From: Sphingopyxis sp. FD7
Lineage (GTDB): Bacteria > Pseudomonadota > Alphaproteobacteria > Sphingomonadales > Sphingomonadaceae
Direction: 5' to 3'
Length of the DNA stretch: 64,000 nt
Assembly (NCBI RefSeq): GCF_003609835.1
Contig: NZ_AP017898.1
Location: 744,001 to 808,000, forward strand
The notes beneath the pieces were generated by a model. That model saw only the letters and a program-made list of their open reading frames with translations. It was not told the origin of the DNA and did no database searches. This document shows, piece after piece, positions 25,592 through 34,222 of the stretch (its first letter is position 1; every line of letters begins with the position of its first letter). Position numbers and translations under genes: made by a program.

Positions 25592-28500
25592 ATGTCCAAC
25601 ACTTCCCTCGCCTTCGCATTCGATCCACCATGTCCGCCGCTTGTCGTGACGGCAGCCAAAGCAATGGCGTTGCAATTGGCAGCAGGCAGCGCGCTTTCGC
25701 GCAGCGACATCAACCGCATCATGACGGACCACTTCGGCGGAACCGATGCACTCGGGGCATGGTCAGTCCGTGATGCTTACGCTGCGCTCGAGCTGGCGCA
25801 GGTTCAACACCTGCAAGCATCAGATCAAGTCCAGCCCACGAGCCCGATCGACGAGGCGGAACAGTTCTTCAGCGGTCTCGATGCCCGAATTCCGGCCCAG
25901 ACCAACCGCAGCGACGAGCAGATCGAATGGCAGCAGTTTGCAACGCCGCCGCGCCTTGCCTGGCTCGCTGCCCGGGCTTGCGCGCTGAGCGTCGATGAGC
26001 TCGCGCTTGAACCCTCGGCCGGAACGGGGATGCTCGCAGTCTGGGCGGCAAAGGCTGGCGCGCGCCTTGCCCTCAACGAAATCTCGCCGCTGCGCCGCGA
26101 CTGCCTGACTGCTGTGTTCCCCGCTTCCCGTGTGACTGGATACGATGCCGAGCTGATCGAAGAATTGCTCGATCCGGCCATCGTCCCAAGCGTCGTGCTC
26201 ATGAACCCGCCGTATTCTCACGGGATCGAGCGGGGCCACGATGGCCGCACCGGGGCGAGGCATCTGCGATCGGCCTGGAACCGGCTTGCGCCCGGCGGGC
26301 GGCTTGTGGCGATCATGCCTGAATGGTTCGACTGCGTGCGGTTTTTGGCCGGGGCGAAAGGGCCAGTTTCGCTGAGGCTCAATGCCGCCGTCGAACGCGC
26401 GTTCGTCAGGCAGGGCACCGGCATTACCACGCGGCTGTTGGTCTTCGACAAGGCGGAAGGCTCCAATGAGCCTGTCGCTATCCGCACAAACGACTTTCCC
26501 CAGTTGGTCGATCTCGTCGATGCTTTGCCGGCTCGCGCCAGCCTGGAGGCTGTTCCAGAGCAATCGAGCCTTCCCGCTCGTGCGCCGTTTCGCCTGGTGG
26601 CGGTGCCGCGCCGGCCGCTGCCGATACCAGCCAGGATCACGCCTCCAGCCTCCGCCATCGGGTCGCTCACCTACCATTCGCTCGAAACCCCTGCGCGGCT
26701 TGCCCCTCAGGTTGGCCACTATCTGCCCTATCGCCCGAGCAGGATTGTGATCGATGGCGCGGCCGAGCATCCGACGCCGCTCGTCGAGTCTGTTGCCATG
26801 GGGTCGATCGCCGCACCGATGCCCGAAGCGGTGCCGCAGCTGCCCAACGGTCTGGTTGCCAAAGGGCTGCTGTCGGCTGCCCAGGCAGAGACTCTGATCT
26901 ACGCGGCAAGCGCCCATGCGCGCGATCTTCCCGGCCGGTTCGAGCCCGAGGACAAGGGCTGTTCGCTCAAGGCCTCAGCGGAAGGCCAGACCTACCGGCA
27001 GGGCTATTTTCTTGGTGATGGAACGGGCGCCGGCAAGGGCCGACAGGTTGCAAGCGTCATCCTTGATCGCTGGGTGCGCGGGGAGCGACGCCATATCTGG
27101 GTTTCGAAGAACGAGGCCCTACTGGAAGATGCTCGGCGCGACTGGGCGGCTCTTGGCGGTCTCCCGATCGACATCCAGCCCTTGGCGTCCTGGAAGCTTG
27201 GCTCCCCAATCGCCATGCGCGACGGGATTCTCTTCGTCACCTATCCGACGCTCCGCTCGGGCCGAAACGACGCAACACGTCTTGATCAGATCCTCGCTTG
27301 GGCCGGTGAAGATTTCGACGGCGTGATCGTGTTCGACGAGGCGCACGCAATGGCCAACGCCGCTGGCGGTGAAGGATCGCGGGGCAAGGTCAAGGGATCG
27401 GAGCAAGGGATTGCCGGGGTGCGTCTGCAGAACCTCCTGCCCCGGGCAAGGGTGCTCTACGCCTCGGCAACTGGTGCGTCCGACGTCAACAATCTGGCCT
27501 ATGCGACGCGCCTCGGGCTGTGGGGGCCTGAGACCGCCTTCGCCAATCGTGAGGCCTTCGTTGCCGATATTCGCGATGGCGGCATCGCCGCGATGGAACT
27601 GGTCGCGCGGGACCTCAAGTCGCTCGGACTCTACACAGCCCGGGCCCTTTCATTCGCCGGTGTCGAATATGAGATCCTCGAGCATTGCCTGACCGAGGAT
27701 CAGATCGCGATCTACGATGCCTATGCCGAAGCCTGGGCGATCATTCACGCCAACCTGCGCGAAGCGTTGGAGGCGACGCGGATCGTCGACGGCGAGACCG
27801 GGGGCACGCTCAACTCCGGTGCCAAGTCCGCAGCGCTGTCGATCTTCGAGGGAACCAAGCAGCGCTTCTTCGCGCAGCTGCTTTTATCGATGAAGCTCCC
27901 CAGCTTGCTGCCCGCGATCGATACGGCGATCGCCGATGGGCATGCCGTTGTCGTGCAACTCGTCTCAACGGCAGAGGCCATGCTCGACCGGCGACTTGCC
28001 GACCTGTCTGACGAGGAACGCGAAGCTCTCGAGATCGATCTGTCCCCGCGAGAATATGTGATCGACTATCTCGCCAAGAGCTTTCCTGTCCGCCTGATGG
28101 CGGTGTTCACCGACGAAAACGGCAATCCTCGCTCCGAGCCGATGAGCGACGAGTATGGCGCGCCCGTTTTGTGTCGATCGGCACTCGCCGCGCGCGACCG
28201 GATGATCGAGCAGCTCTGTGCCTTGCCGCCGATTGCTACCGCGCTCGATGCCATCATTGAGCGCTTCGGCGTTGAGCAGGTTGCAGAGGTCACTGGTCGC
28301 ACGCGTCGGCTTATCGTTGGCGGCGACGGTCGTCAGAAACTCCAATCCCGCTCGCCGCGCGCCCACGTTGCTGAAACGCAGGCATTCATGGACGGTGCCA
28401 AGCGCATCCTGGTGTTCTCCGATGCCGGGGGGACGGGGCGCAGCTACCACGCCGATCTGGCCGCGAAGAACCAGGCCCGCCGCGTCCACTTCCTGCTCGA

Positions 28501-29833
28501 GCCGGGCTGGCGGGCTGACGCCGCAATCCAGGGGCTCGGGCGGACCAATCGCACCAATCAGGCATCGGCCCCGCTGTTCAGGCCCGTGACGACAGATGTG
28601 CGCGGCGAGCGTCGCTTCATCTCGACGATCGCGCGGCGTCTGGACAGCCTTGGTGCTCTGACGCGCGGGCAACGCCAGACCGGCGGCCAGAACCTCTTCG
28701 ATCCCGCCGACAATCTCGAAAGCACCTACGCCAAGGAGGCGCTCCATCGCTGGTTCGGCCTCTTGTTCACCGGCAAGCTCGAAGCGGTCAGCCTCGGGCG
28801 CTTCCAGGAGCTGACAGGCCTGCGGATCGAGGCGCCTGACGGGTCGATGGTCGATGACCTGCCGTCGATCCAGCGCTGGCTCAACCGCATCCTGGCGCTT
28901 CCCATAGCCCTGCAGAACGCGATCTTCGATGAGTTCATGGGGCTGGTCGAAGCGCGTATCGATGCCGCCCGGCAGGCTGGCACGCTCGATCTCGGCCTCG
29001 AGACCATCGCAGTCGAGGACTTCACTGTCCTGTTGGACACGCTGCTGCGCACCGATCCGGCATCGGGCGCGACGACCCATCTCCTCGAACTGGAGATCGC
29101 CAGAGCCTTGAAGCCGCTCACGTTGAAGCGGCTCGAGGAGATCCACGGCCTCACCGGGCAGCGGCAACGGCCGGTTCGAAATGCTCGCTCAGGCCGGGTT
29201 GCCTTGCTCGTGCCGGCCCGCAGTATTCTTGCTGATGACGGCACCCGCGTTTCCCGCTTCGAACTGCTGCGCCCCTTGAAGCGGACTCACATCACCGAGG
29301 ATCAGCTCGCTGAGAGCAGCTGGGAGGCAATTTCCGTCGACGTTTTCCGTGAAGCCTGGGCGGCCGAAGTTGAGGAAGCGCGGACCAGCCACAAGCGCGA
29401 GCGCCTCTATCTTGCGACGGGCCTCCTGCTGCCGGTCTGGGACAAGCTGCCTTCGGATTTCGTGAGGGTGAGCCGCATCTCGGCTGCCGATGGCCGCTCG
29501 CTCCTGGGCCGTGAGGTTCCTGTCCATTGCGTGCCCGAACTGTGCCGGGCGCTGGGACTCGAACGGGAACAGACGCTTTCCGCTGATGATGTTGTCCAGT
29601 CCGTCCTCGCGACGGGCAGAGCCATGGAATTCGCTGGCCGTGAACAGCTCATGATCAAACGCAGCTTGGTCAATGGCTCACAGCGACTTGAACTCACGGG
29701 ATGGAGTGCTGCTCGGCTCGACTGGTACAAGGCCCAAGGCTGCTTTACCGAGATCATTCGCTATCAGACCCGGCTCTTCGTACCGATCGAGGGCGCGGCG
29801 AGCGTGATTGCCAGACTGGCATCATCGGCATAG
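25592..29833 (+). CDS. Methylase-like plus Strawberry-notch helicase protein
   Basis: 1413 residues. Residues about 110-300 form a Rossmann methyltransferase-like domain (LALEPSAGTGMLAVWAA, then MNPPYSHG, the N6-adenine-type NPPY). A large Strawberry-notch (SBNO)-type ATPase follows with Walker A GDGTGAGKGRQ near 475, DEAH box FDEAHAMANAAG near 580, and a C-terminal helicase half with IQGLGRTNRTNQ. Such fusions are common on plasmids and ICEs of alphaproteobacteria; proposed roles are protection or modification of the transferred DNA. Confidence 0.88.
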   Translation: MSNTSLAFAFDPPCPPLVVTAAKAMALQLAAGSALSRSDINRIMTDHFGGTDALGAWSVRDAYAALELAQVQHLQASDQVQPTSPIDEAEQFFSGLDARIPAQTNRSDEQIEWQQFATPPRLAWLAARACALSVDELALEPSAGTGMLAVWAAKAGARLALNEISPLRRDCLTAVFPASRVTGYDAELIEELLDPAIVPSVVLMNPPYSHGIERGHDGRTGARHLRSAWNRLAPGGRLVAIMPEWFDCVRFLAGAKGPVSLRLNAAVERAFVRQGTGITTRLLVFDKAEGSNEPVAIRTNDFPQLVDLVDALPARASLEAVPEQSSLPARAPFRLVAVPRRPLPIPARITPPASAIGSLTYHSLETPARLAPQVGHYLPYRPSRIVIDGAAEHPTPLVESVAMGSIAAPMPEAVPQLPNGLVAKGLLSAAQAETLIYAASAHARDLPGRFEPEDKGCSLKASAEGQTYRQGYFLGDGTGAGKGRQVASVILDRWVRGERRHIWVSKNEALLEDARRDWAALGGLPIDIQPLASWKLGSPIAMRDGILFVTYPTLRSGRNDATRLDQILAWAGEDFDGVIVFDEAHAMANAAGGEGSRGKVKGSEQGIAGVRLQNLLPRARVLYASATGASDVNNLAYATRLGLWGPETAFANREAFVADIRDGGIAAMELVARDLKSLGLYTARALSFAGVEYEILEHCLTEDQIAIYDAYAEAWAIIHANLREALEATRIVDGETGGTLNSGAKSAALSIFEGTKQRFFAQLLLSMKLPSLLPAIDTAIADGHAVVVQLVSTAEAMLDRRLADLSDEEREALEIDLSPREYVIDYLAKSFPVRLMAVFTDENGNPRSEPMSDEYGAPVLCRSALAARDRMIEQLCALPPIATALDAIIERFGVEQVAEVTGRTRRLIVGGDGRQKLQSRSPRAHVAETQAFMDGAKRILVFSDAGGTGRSYHADLAAKNQARRVHFLLEPGWRADAAIQGLGRTNRTNQASAPLFRPVTTDVRGERRFISTIARRLDSLGALTRGQRQTGGQNLFDPADNLESTYAKEALHRWFGLLFTGKLEAVSLGRFQELTGLRIEAPDGSMVDDLPSIQRWLNRILALPIALQNAIFDEFMGLVEARIDAARQAGTLDLGLETIAVEDFTVLLDTLLRTDPASGATTHLLELEIARALKPLTLKRLEEIHGLTGQRQRPVRNARSGRVALLVPARSILADDGTRVSRFELLRPLKRTHITEDQLAESSWEAISVDVFREAWAAEVEEARTSHKRERLYLATGLLLPVWDKLPSDFVRVSRISAADGRSLLGREVPVHCVPELCRALGLEREQTLSADDVVQSVLATGRAMEFAGREQLMIKRSLVNGSQRLELTGWSAARLDWYKAQGCFTEIIRYQTRLFVPIEGAASVIARLASSA

Positions 29834-29837
29834 TTCC

Positions 29838-29873
29838 TTGCCAAATGGCATTATTCGCTGTATATGATGCCAT
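29838..29873 (+). promoter_or_regulatory. Promoter and operator of the Xre-RES pair
   Basis: TTGCCA (29838-29843) and TATATG (29861-29866) are separated by 17 bp, a near-consensus sigma-70 promoter. The inverted repeat ATGGCAT (29845-29851) and ATGCCAT (29867-29873) brackets the -10 element, as expected for autorepression by the antitoxin. GGAGA at 29876 then serves the ATG at 29887. Confidence 0.7.
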
Positions 29874-29886
29874 ATGGAGAACTGCC

Positions 29887-30300
29887 ATGCTGGCTCTGCA
29901 ACCCGTTGATACTGCCGTTACCGCCTTCCGGCCTGATCCGATTACCCAGGACGAGGCAGCTGCCATGTTCCGGGCAGTCCTCAATCTGTTCGGCAAGTGG
30001 GAGTTGACCGACGAGCAGGCGGCAACTTTGCTCGACATGCCGGTGCGCTCGTATCGCCGATGGAAGGCGGAAGGCCCCGGGCGTATTTCGCGCGATGGGC
30101 GTGCGCGCCTCTCCAATCTCATGGGCATCCACAAGGCGCTCCGGATCATCTTCTCGGAGGCGACCCGCGGGTACACTTGGATCAAGGCAGCGAATGAAGC
30201 GTTTGGCGGAGCCAGTGCGCTCGAAGTGATGCTGGGAGGCGAGCTTACCGACATCATGCGGGTGCGTCGCTACCTCGACGCCGAGCGCGGTGGCTGGTGA
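29887..30300 (+). CDS. Xre/MbcA/ParS-type antitoxin
   Basis: 137 residues. The N-terminal Xre-like helix-turn-helix spans about 20-75 (ELTDEQAATLLDMPVRSYRRW). A C-terminal toxin-binding segment follows (HKALRIIFSEATRGYTWIKAANEAFGGASALEVMLGG), the hallmark of antitoxins paired with RES toxins. The start at 29887 is set by GGAGA; an upstream ATG at 29845 lies within the promoter. Its stop overlaps the toxin GTG start (GTGA). Confidence 0.9.
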   Translation: MLALQPVDTAVTAFRPDPITQDEAAAMFRAVLNLFGKWELTDEQAATLLDMPVRSYRRWKAEGPGRISRDGRARLSNLMGIHKALRIIFSEATRGYTWIKAANEAFGGASALEVMLGGELTDIMRVRRYLDAERGGW

Positions 30301-31031
30301 GCGAAACAGCAGAAATCCCCGTTTCCAGAGTTGAGTGGAAGGGCGCTGTCAGGATCATCCGCAGTGCCTTTCCACCGATCGACCTGTTCGAAGACATCGC
30401 CGATCCCGCAGACTGGCCGCTTCTGATCTCGGCCGAGCAGAAGACCAATCCTCGCATCATGGCGACGATTGGTAATCTCGACCTCGTTCCGGTTGACCGC
30501 CGCGTCGGCGGCAACGGCGCCTCCTACCTCATGGCGCCGTTCACCCATGTCAGCATTGACCGGCCAAGCCGTTTTACTGACGGAAGTTATGGCGTGCTCT
30601 ATGTCGGGGACCGGTTCGAGACCGCGCTGTTCGAGACGATCCACCACCATGCCCGATTCATGGCACGAACCCACGAAGCGCCTGGCTGGACCTCGCAGTT
30701 CCGGGAGATCGTCATGACGGTCGATGCAGACCTGCATGATCTCCGGCCTCAGGCGGGGAAGCCGGATTCGGCGCTCGATCCCGACAGCTATGCCGCGTCT
30801 CAAGCGCTCGCGCGGCACCTTTGGGCTGCGGGATCGGACGGGATTGCTTACCCGAGCATCCGGCACCACGGCGGGGAATGCGTCGCGCTATTCTACCCGG
30901 ATTGCGCATCAAATCCGCTTCAGGGGCGGCACCTCGACTATCACTGGGATGGCGCGCGGGTTGATCTGGTTCGTGATGCGGGATCGGGCGCTGTCTTCCG
31001 GATTGTCGATTTGCCGCACGATCCCGCCTGA
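30297..31031 (+). CDS. RES-domain toxin (NAD-degrading)
   Basis: 244 residues, GTG start overlapping the antitoxin stop by 4 bp. The RES-family pattern is visible: an Arg-containing start region, GVLYVGDRFETALFET with Tyr and Glu, and a Ser/Gly-rich GIAYPSIRHHGGECVALFYPD near the end. Characterised RES toxins break down NAD+. It heads the cargo island and could act in plasmid maintenance or abortive defence. Confidence 0.9.
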   Translation: MSETAEIPVSRVEWKGAVRIIRSAFPPIDLFEDIADPADWPLLISAEQKTNPRIMATIGNLDLVPVDRRVGGNGASYLMAPFTHVSIDRPSRFTDGSYGVLYVGDRFETALFETIHHHARFMARTHEAPGWTSQFREIVMTVDADLHDLRPQAGKPDSALDPDSYAASQALARHLWAAGSDGIAYPSIRHHGGECVALFYPDCASNPLQGRHLDYHWDGARVDLVRDAGSGAVFRIVDLPHDPA

Positions 31032-31096
31032 CGGCATGAGTTAGGCTTCCGACCGATTACTGTAGAATCTCCGAGTACCGTTTCCGTCCAGTAGTC

Positions 31097-31609
31097 TCAA
31101 ATCTGCGAAGCAGCCTTCACGAGTTTGTCGAGGGCCTTGTCCGGCGAAACTGGTCCCTTGTACAGCGGGCTACACGGTGTCTCTGCGAGCTTGGCGGAAA
31201 TCGCCAGAAGGTCGTCGTCATCACCCTTCTCATAGGCATAGGCAGCCAGCCAGAATTCGGCCTGCTTAACGAACTCATTGAGGATGCCCACGACGCTCCG
31301 GTTCGCTGTCTTTGCATATTGGGCCTTGTCCATCCGCAAGACCTCCTGAGCGATGAATTCGCTCGGGACGCCGTGCTCCTTCAGAACCAGGGCCAATTGT
31401 GCGGGGAATCTTCGAGCAAGCGTGGCCGCCGGGGCTAGCGGCATAAGCACGGGAAGCAGCGTGCGCTCAGAAACCAGCAAAGCGAGTTGCGGCTTCCACA
31501 ATATGATCGTGGCATACCAGCTGCCTAGTGCGGTTTCGCTTGCCTCAGGCGTAACAATGTCGGGTTTGATCCGATCAAGCAGCTTCTTGGTGCAATGGAG
31601 GTGGAACAT
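31097..31609 (-). CDS. DUF6933-like hypothetical protein
   Basis: 170 residues beginning MFHLHCTKKLLDRIKPDI, a start I associate with the DUF6933 family. No catalytic motif is obvious. It is mostly helical with an acidic patch (YEKGDDDDLLAIS). It is a single gene convergent with the RES toxin, with no visible partner. Its base composition is less GC-rich than the ICE backbone, in keeping with the island it sits in. Confidence 0.6.
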   Translation of the reverse strand: MFHLHCTKKLLDRIKPDIVTPEASETALGSWYATIILWKPQLALLVSERTLLPVLMPLAPAATLARRFPAQLALVLKEHGVPSEFIAQEVLRMDKAQYAKTANRSVVGILNEFVKQAEFWLAAYAYEKGDDDDLLAISAKLAETPCSPLYKGPVSPDKALDKLVKAASQI

Positions 31610-32011
31610 GACGGCGCAGGATAGGGTTTGGCTTCCAGCGCGTCCACTGAAGCTGCTGGCATCAGTGAAAAAATGGCAAGAGCCGCCGACATTCCTGCCA
31701 ACCGCGACTAAGTTTCAGCTGCCTGATACCTGCCATTAACTCATGTCGCCTAGCGACGGTGGCCAGGCGCGCAAATGCCGCTTTTCGATCCGGATAACTT
31801 CCACGCCAGAAGTTGCCCGTGCAGAGATGATTGAAAGTCCAGCGATTGATTTCGACAGAATTGAAAGCATACATCCTTGATTGCTAAACCGAAACCGGTC
31901 AAATTTGATTAGGGAGTATCGCGGGCGCCCGTTCCTCTCGCTTCGACGGCGAGATCGAACGGAAACCCGACAGCGCGTGTTGGTTGATGCTCCCAAACCG
32001 GAATGGGCTCG
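31610..32011. other. Intergenic region without a supported gene
   Basis: A 402-bp, relatively AT-rich gap between the divergent DUF6933 and proteasome-like genes. Short frames on both strands have no recognisable motif or ribosome-binding site. It must hold promoters for both neighbours, but no clear -35/-10 pair stands out. Confidence 0.5.
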
Positions 32012-33259
32012 ATGACTGCAGAGATCGCAATCCTCAATCGCACGGCTGTGGCGCTCGCAGCTGATAGCATCGTGACGCTGGCGGGGCCGAGGTCATCAAA
32101 AACGTACGACTCTGCCGAGAAGATATTCCAGCTTTCACGTTTTCAGCCCATCGGGCTGATGATCTACAATAATGCGCTCTTCATGAACGCGCCGCTAGAG
32201 GTGCTTGTCCGACGATACCGCGAAAAGGTTCCCACCACCGGTTTTCAGGAGCTGGTGCAGGTCTGGCCGGCGTTCGAAACCTTCCTGCTGAATTTTAAGC
32301 GGGAGCGCGAGGATGAAGTCGAGCACTTCCAGGGCATGATTGGCGCCGAGCTTGCAGCATTCGCTGACGCGATCGTAACCCACATGTTGGAAGGCATTGG
32401 CAAGAGAAAGAAGAAGGGGGAAGAAACCGCTGCAGAATTGCTCGCACGCCGCGTTCAAGAGCGGACTGCCGAGGCTGAAGCCCGACCACTCGTTCCAGCG
32501 TTCCTCGATGACATCACGTTCGAGCAATTTACCGCGGAATATGGCGAAGAGGTGCAAAAAGCGGCCGAGGAGAGGTTCGGGCCGCTCGAAATTGAGGTAA
32601 CATCACGATTGCACGAGTCGCTTGGCCGGATGATGTTCGCAATCATCAGGTCCGATATTCGAACTGCGGCTTATACCGGTCTCGTGTTTGCCGGCTTCGG
32701 TAGTGAGGAGCTGTTCCCAACCCTGTTCGCGTTGGAGGTCGATGGTGTTTATTTCAATCGTCTTCGGACCATGAACAATCATATCGTCGATATTGATCGC
32801 CGCGGCGACACAGCGGCTGTGGTGCCCTTTGCGCAAAAAGACATGCCGGAGCGTTTCATTCTGGGCATCGACCGGCAGTTCGAGGGGGCACTTGAGAAAA
32901 TTGCGGACTCGATTGTCAGCGACGTCCTCGGACAATGCAAGGATGCGTTCGACACGGACCAGGCTGACCTGGTGCGCGTTGCGGCGGCCCGGCAGTTTAA
33001 GGACGGGCTCGACCGCTTGAAGCGCAATTCGGAGCAGACGCTCAAGACCGTCGTCAATCACATGTCCAAGAAGGAGCTTGGCGAGGTTGCGTTTTCGCTC
33101 GTCGAGTTGACATCGCGCAAGCGCCGTTACTCCACAGATATGGAGACGGTCGGTGGGCCGATCGATGTCGCGATACTGACTCGCAATGAAGGTTTCGTCT
33201 GGGTAAGGCGTAAACACTATTTCGACGCCGACCTGAACCCCCAGTATGTTCCGAAGTGA
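32012..33259 (+). CDS. Proteasome-beta/HslV-like N-terminal-nucleophile hydrolase
   Basis: 415 residues. The second ATG (32012) gives Met-Thr, and removing Met would expose Thr1 as in HslV and proteasome beta subunits. Counting from that Thr, AALAADS places Asp at position 17, the canonical Asp17, and SSKTYDSAEKIFQL supplies the Lys33-like lysine. The rest of an Ntn core follows (PIGLMIYNNALFM), and a helical charged C-terminal half of about 200 residues is extra. Peptidase activity is inferred. A 54-residue gene follows after 12 bp, and a ubiquitin-like operon begins 1.4 kb downstream on the same strand. Confidence 0.75.
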   Translation: MTAEIAILNRTAVALAADSIVTLAGPRSSKTYDSAEKIFQLSRFQPIGLMIYNNALFMNAPLEVLVRRYREKVPTTGFQELVQVWPAFETFLLNFKREREDEVEHFQGMIGAELAAFADAIVTHMLEGIGKRKKKGEETAAELLARRVQERTAEAEARPLVPAFLDDITFEQFTAEYGEEVQKAAEERFGPLEIEVTSRLHESLGRMMFAIIRSDIRTAAYTGLVFAGFGSEELFPTLFALEVDGVYFNRLRTMNNHIVDIDRRGDTAAVVPFAQKDMPERFILGIDRQFEGALEKIADSIVSDVLGQCKDAFDTDQADLVRVAAARQFKDGLDRLKRNSEQTLKTVVNHMSKKELGEVAFSLVELTSRKRRYSTDMETVGGPIDVAILTRNEGFVWVRRKHYFDADLNPQYVPK

Positions 33260-33271
33260 GGAGGGCTACCC

Positions 33272-33436
33272 ATGAACGATTCGCGCCCCCGACATAATGC
33301 AGGGCAATCGCCGCATCGAACGATGAGCTCGGGCCAGGCCAACGAGCAGCGCAAGATCGATGATATCGTTCGTCATGTCTCGGAGGCGTTCTCATCTGAG
33401 CTGTCTTCGATCATGAATCGCAATAAGCGCTCGTGA
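33272..33436 (+). CDS. Small protein linked to the proteasome-like gene
   Basis: 54 residues, beginning MNDSRPRHNAGQSPHR and ending ELSSIMNRNKRS. The sequence GAGGAGG lies eight bases before the ATG, an excellent ribosome-binding site, and the gene starts 12 bp after the peptidase stop, so the two are surely co-transcribed. The N-terminal half is polar and probably disordered; the second half (IDDIVRHVSEAFSSELSSIM) is a likely amphipathic helix. No family is recognised. It could be an adaptor, activator or inhibitor. Confidence 0.6.
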   Translation: MNDSRPRHNAGQSPHRTMSSGQANEQRKIDDIVRHVSEAFSSELSSIMNRNKRS

Positions 33437-33439
33437 CCG

Positions 33440-34051
33440 TCAGCGAGGGCGAAAGAAGCCTCTGATTGAGCTGAACGACCGAACCGCGATTTGGGCGTGG
33501 GTGTGGGTGTAGAATCCTCCACCGGGGTAGAGTTGCCCACCCTCGTGGAATAGACCTCGAACGGTGTCAAAAGGCTCAAAAATAGGGACGCCGCCTTTCG
33601 CGCGCGTTTCCTGAGCATCTGCTTCAATGTTCTCGTGCAAATGTTTGATGACTGCGCAGTCGAGATAGCGCAGCGGCTTGTCCGCCGCGCCGCCACGCAC
33701 TGCTTCCTTGTTTTCGGGAATCGGTTTTCCGGCTTTCGCAAGACCTGATTCCAGAGATCGGTAGGCATCGGCGAGTAGCTCGAGATGGCTTCGGATTGTC
33801 AGATCGAGACAATTGCCAAGCTCGATCACGGCACCTACGACCGCGCCCTTGGCATAGCGGCCGATCTTAACTCGCTCAGCGGCCCATTCCGCCGCCCGAT
33901 CTGCGTCGCCTTCCCAAAAATAGGCGCCTGGTCCGAGCCAGTCATAGTCCTTTTCGCTAGCACGCATTGGCGTGCCGGCGAAAATCGCTTCCGCAACTGC
34001 TTCGTCACACCCGTGATAGCCGAGGATGAATCCCGATCGGTGCTTGTTCAA
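33440..34051 (-). CDS. ADP-ribosyltransferase-like protein
   Basis: 203 residues. The N-terminal GYHGCDEAVAEAI (His13) and then DYDWLGPGAYFWEGD (Tyr44) followed by AAEWA match the spacing of the first two ART-fold motifs (His, Tyr) of PARP/diphtheria-type enzymes; a third acidic residue cannot be fixed by eye. The TTG start overlaps the stop of the preceding small gene (TTGA). Function is inferred: it may modify a protein, tRNA or DNA, either as a toxin or as a defence effector. Confidence 0.6.
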   Translation of the reverse strand: MNKHRSGFILGYHGCDEAVAEAIFAGTPMRASEKDYDWLGPGAYFWEGDADRAAEWAAERVKIGRYAKGAVVGAVIELGNCLDLTIRSHLELLADAYRSLESGLAKAGKPIPENKEAVRGGAADKPLRYLDCAVIKHLHENIEADAQETRAKGGVPIFEPFDTVRGLFHEGGQLYPGGGFYTHTHAQIAVRSFSSIRGFFRPR

Positions 34052-34218
34052 GCCGCATCCTCGGATTTTCCGTCACCGCCATATTGCGGCCTCAGCTTAC
34101 CATCGTCGTCCAGCAACCCCTCATCGGTGAGCCAGCGCTGCGCAAGCTCCTTGGTCTTGGTATTCTCACCAGTGCGACGCAGCAGCATGGCTTTGATCGC
34201 TTCTCGTTGCCGATCATC
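34048..34218 (-). CDS. Small protein between XRE regulator and ART-like gene
   Basis: 56 residues starting MDDRQREAIKAMLLRR and continuing with a helical stretch (ELAQRWLTDEGLLDDDGKLRPQYGG). It starts 4 bp after the XRE gene ends and its stop overlaps the ART-like start, so it is the middle gene of a tight three-gene operon. No family is recognised. A size-based guess is an antitoxin or immunity partner for the ART-like protein. Confidence 0.6.
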   Translation of the reverse strand, partial: DDRQREAIKAMLLRRTGENTKTKELAQRWLTDEGLLDDDGKLRPQYGGDGKSEDAA

Positions 34219-34222
34219 CATT

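Noticed and set aside
31662-31996. Two short minus-strand frames upstream of the proteasome-like gene
   Set aside because: No ribosome-binding site, no recognisable family, composition like non-coding DNA.
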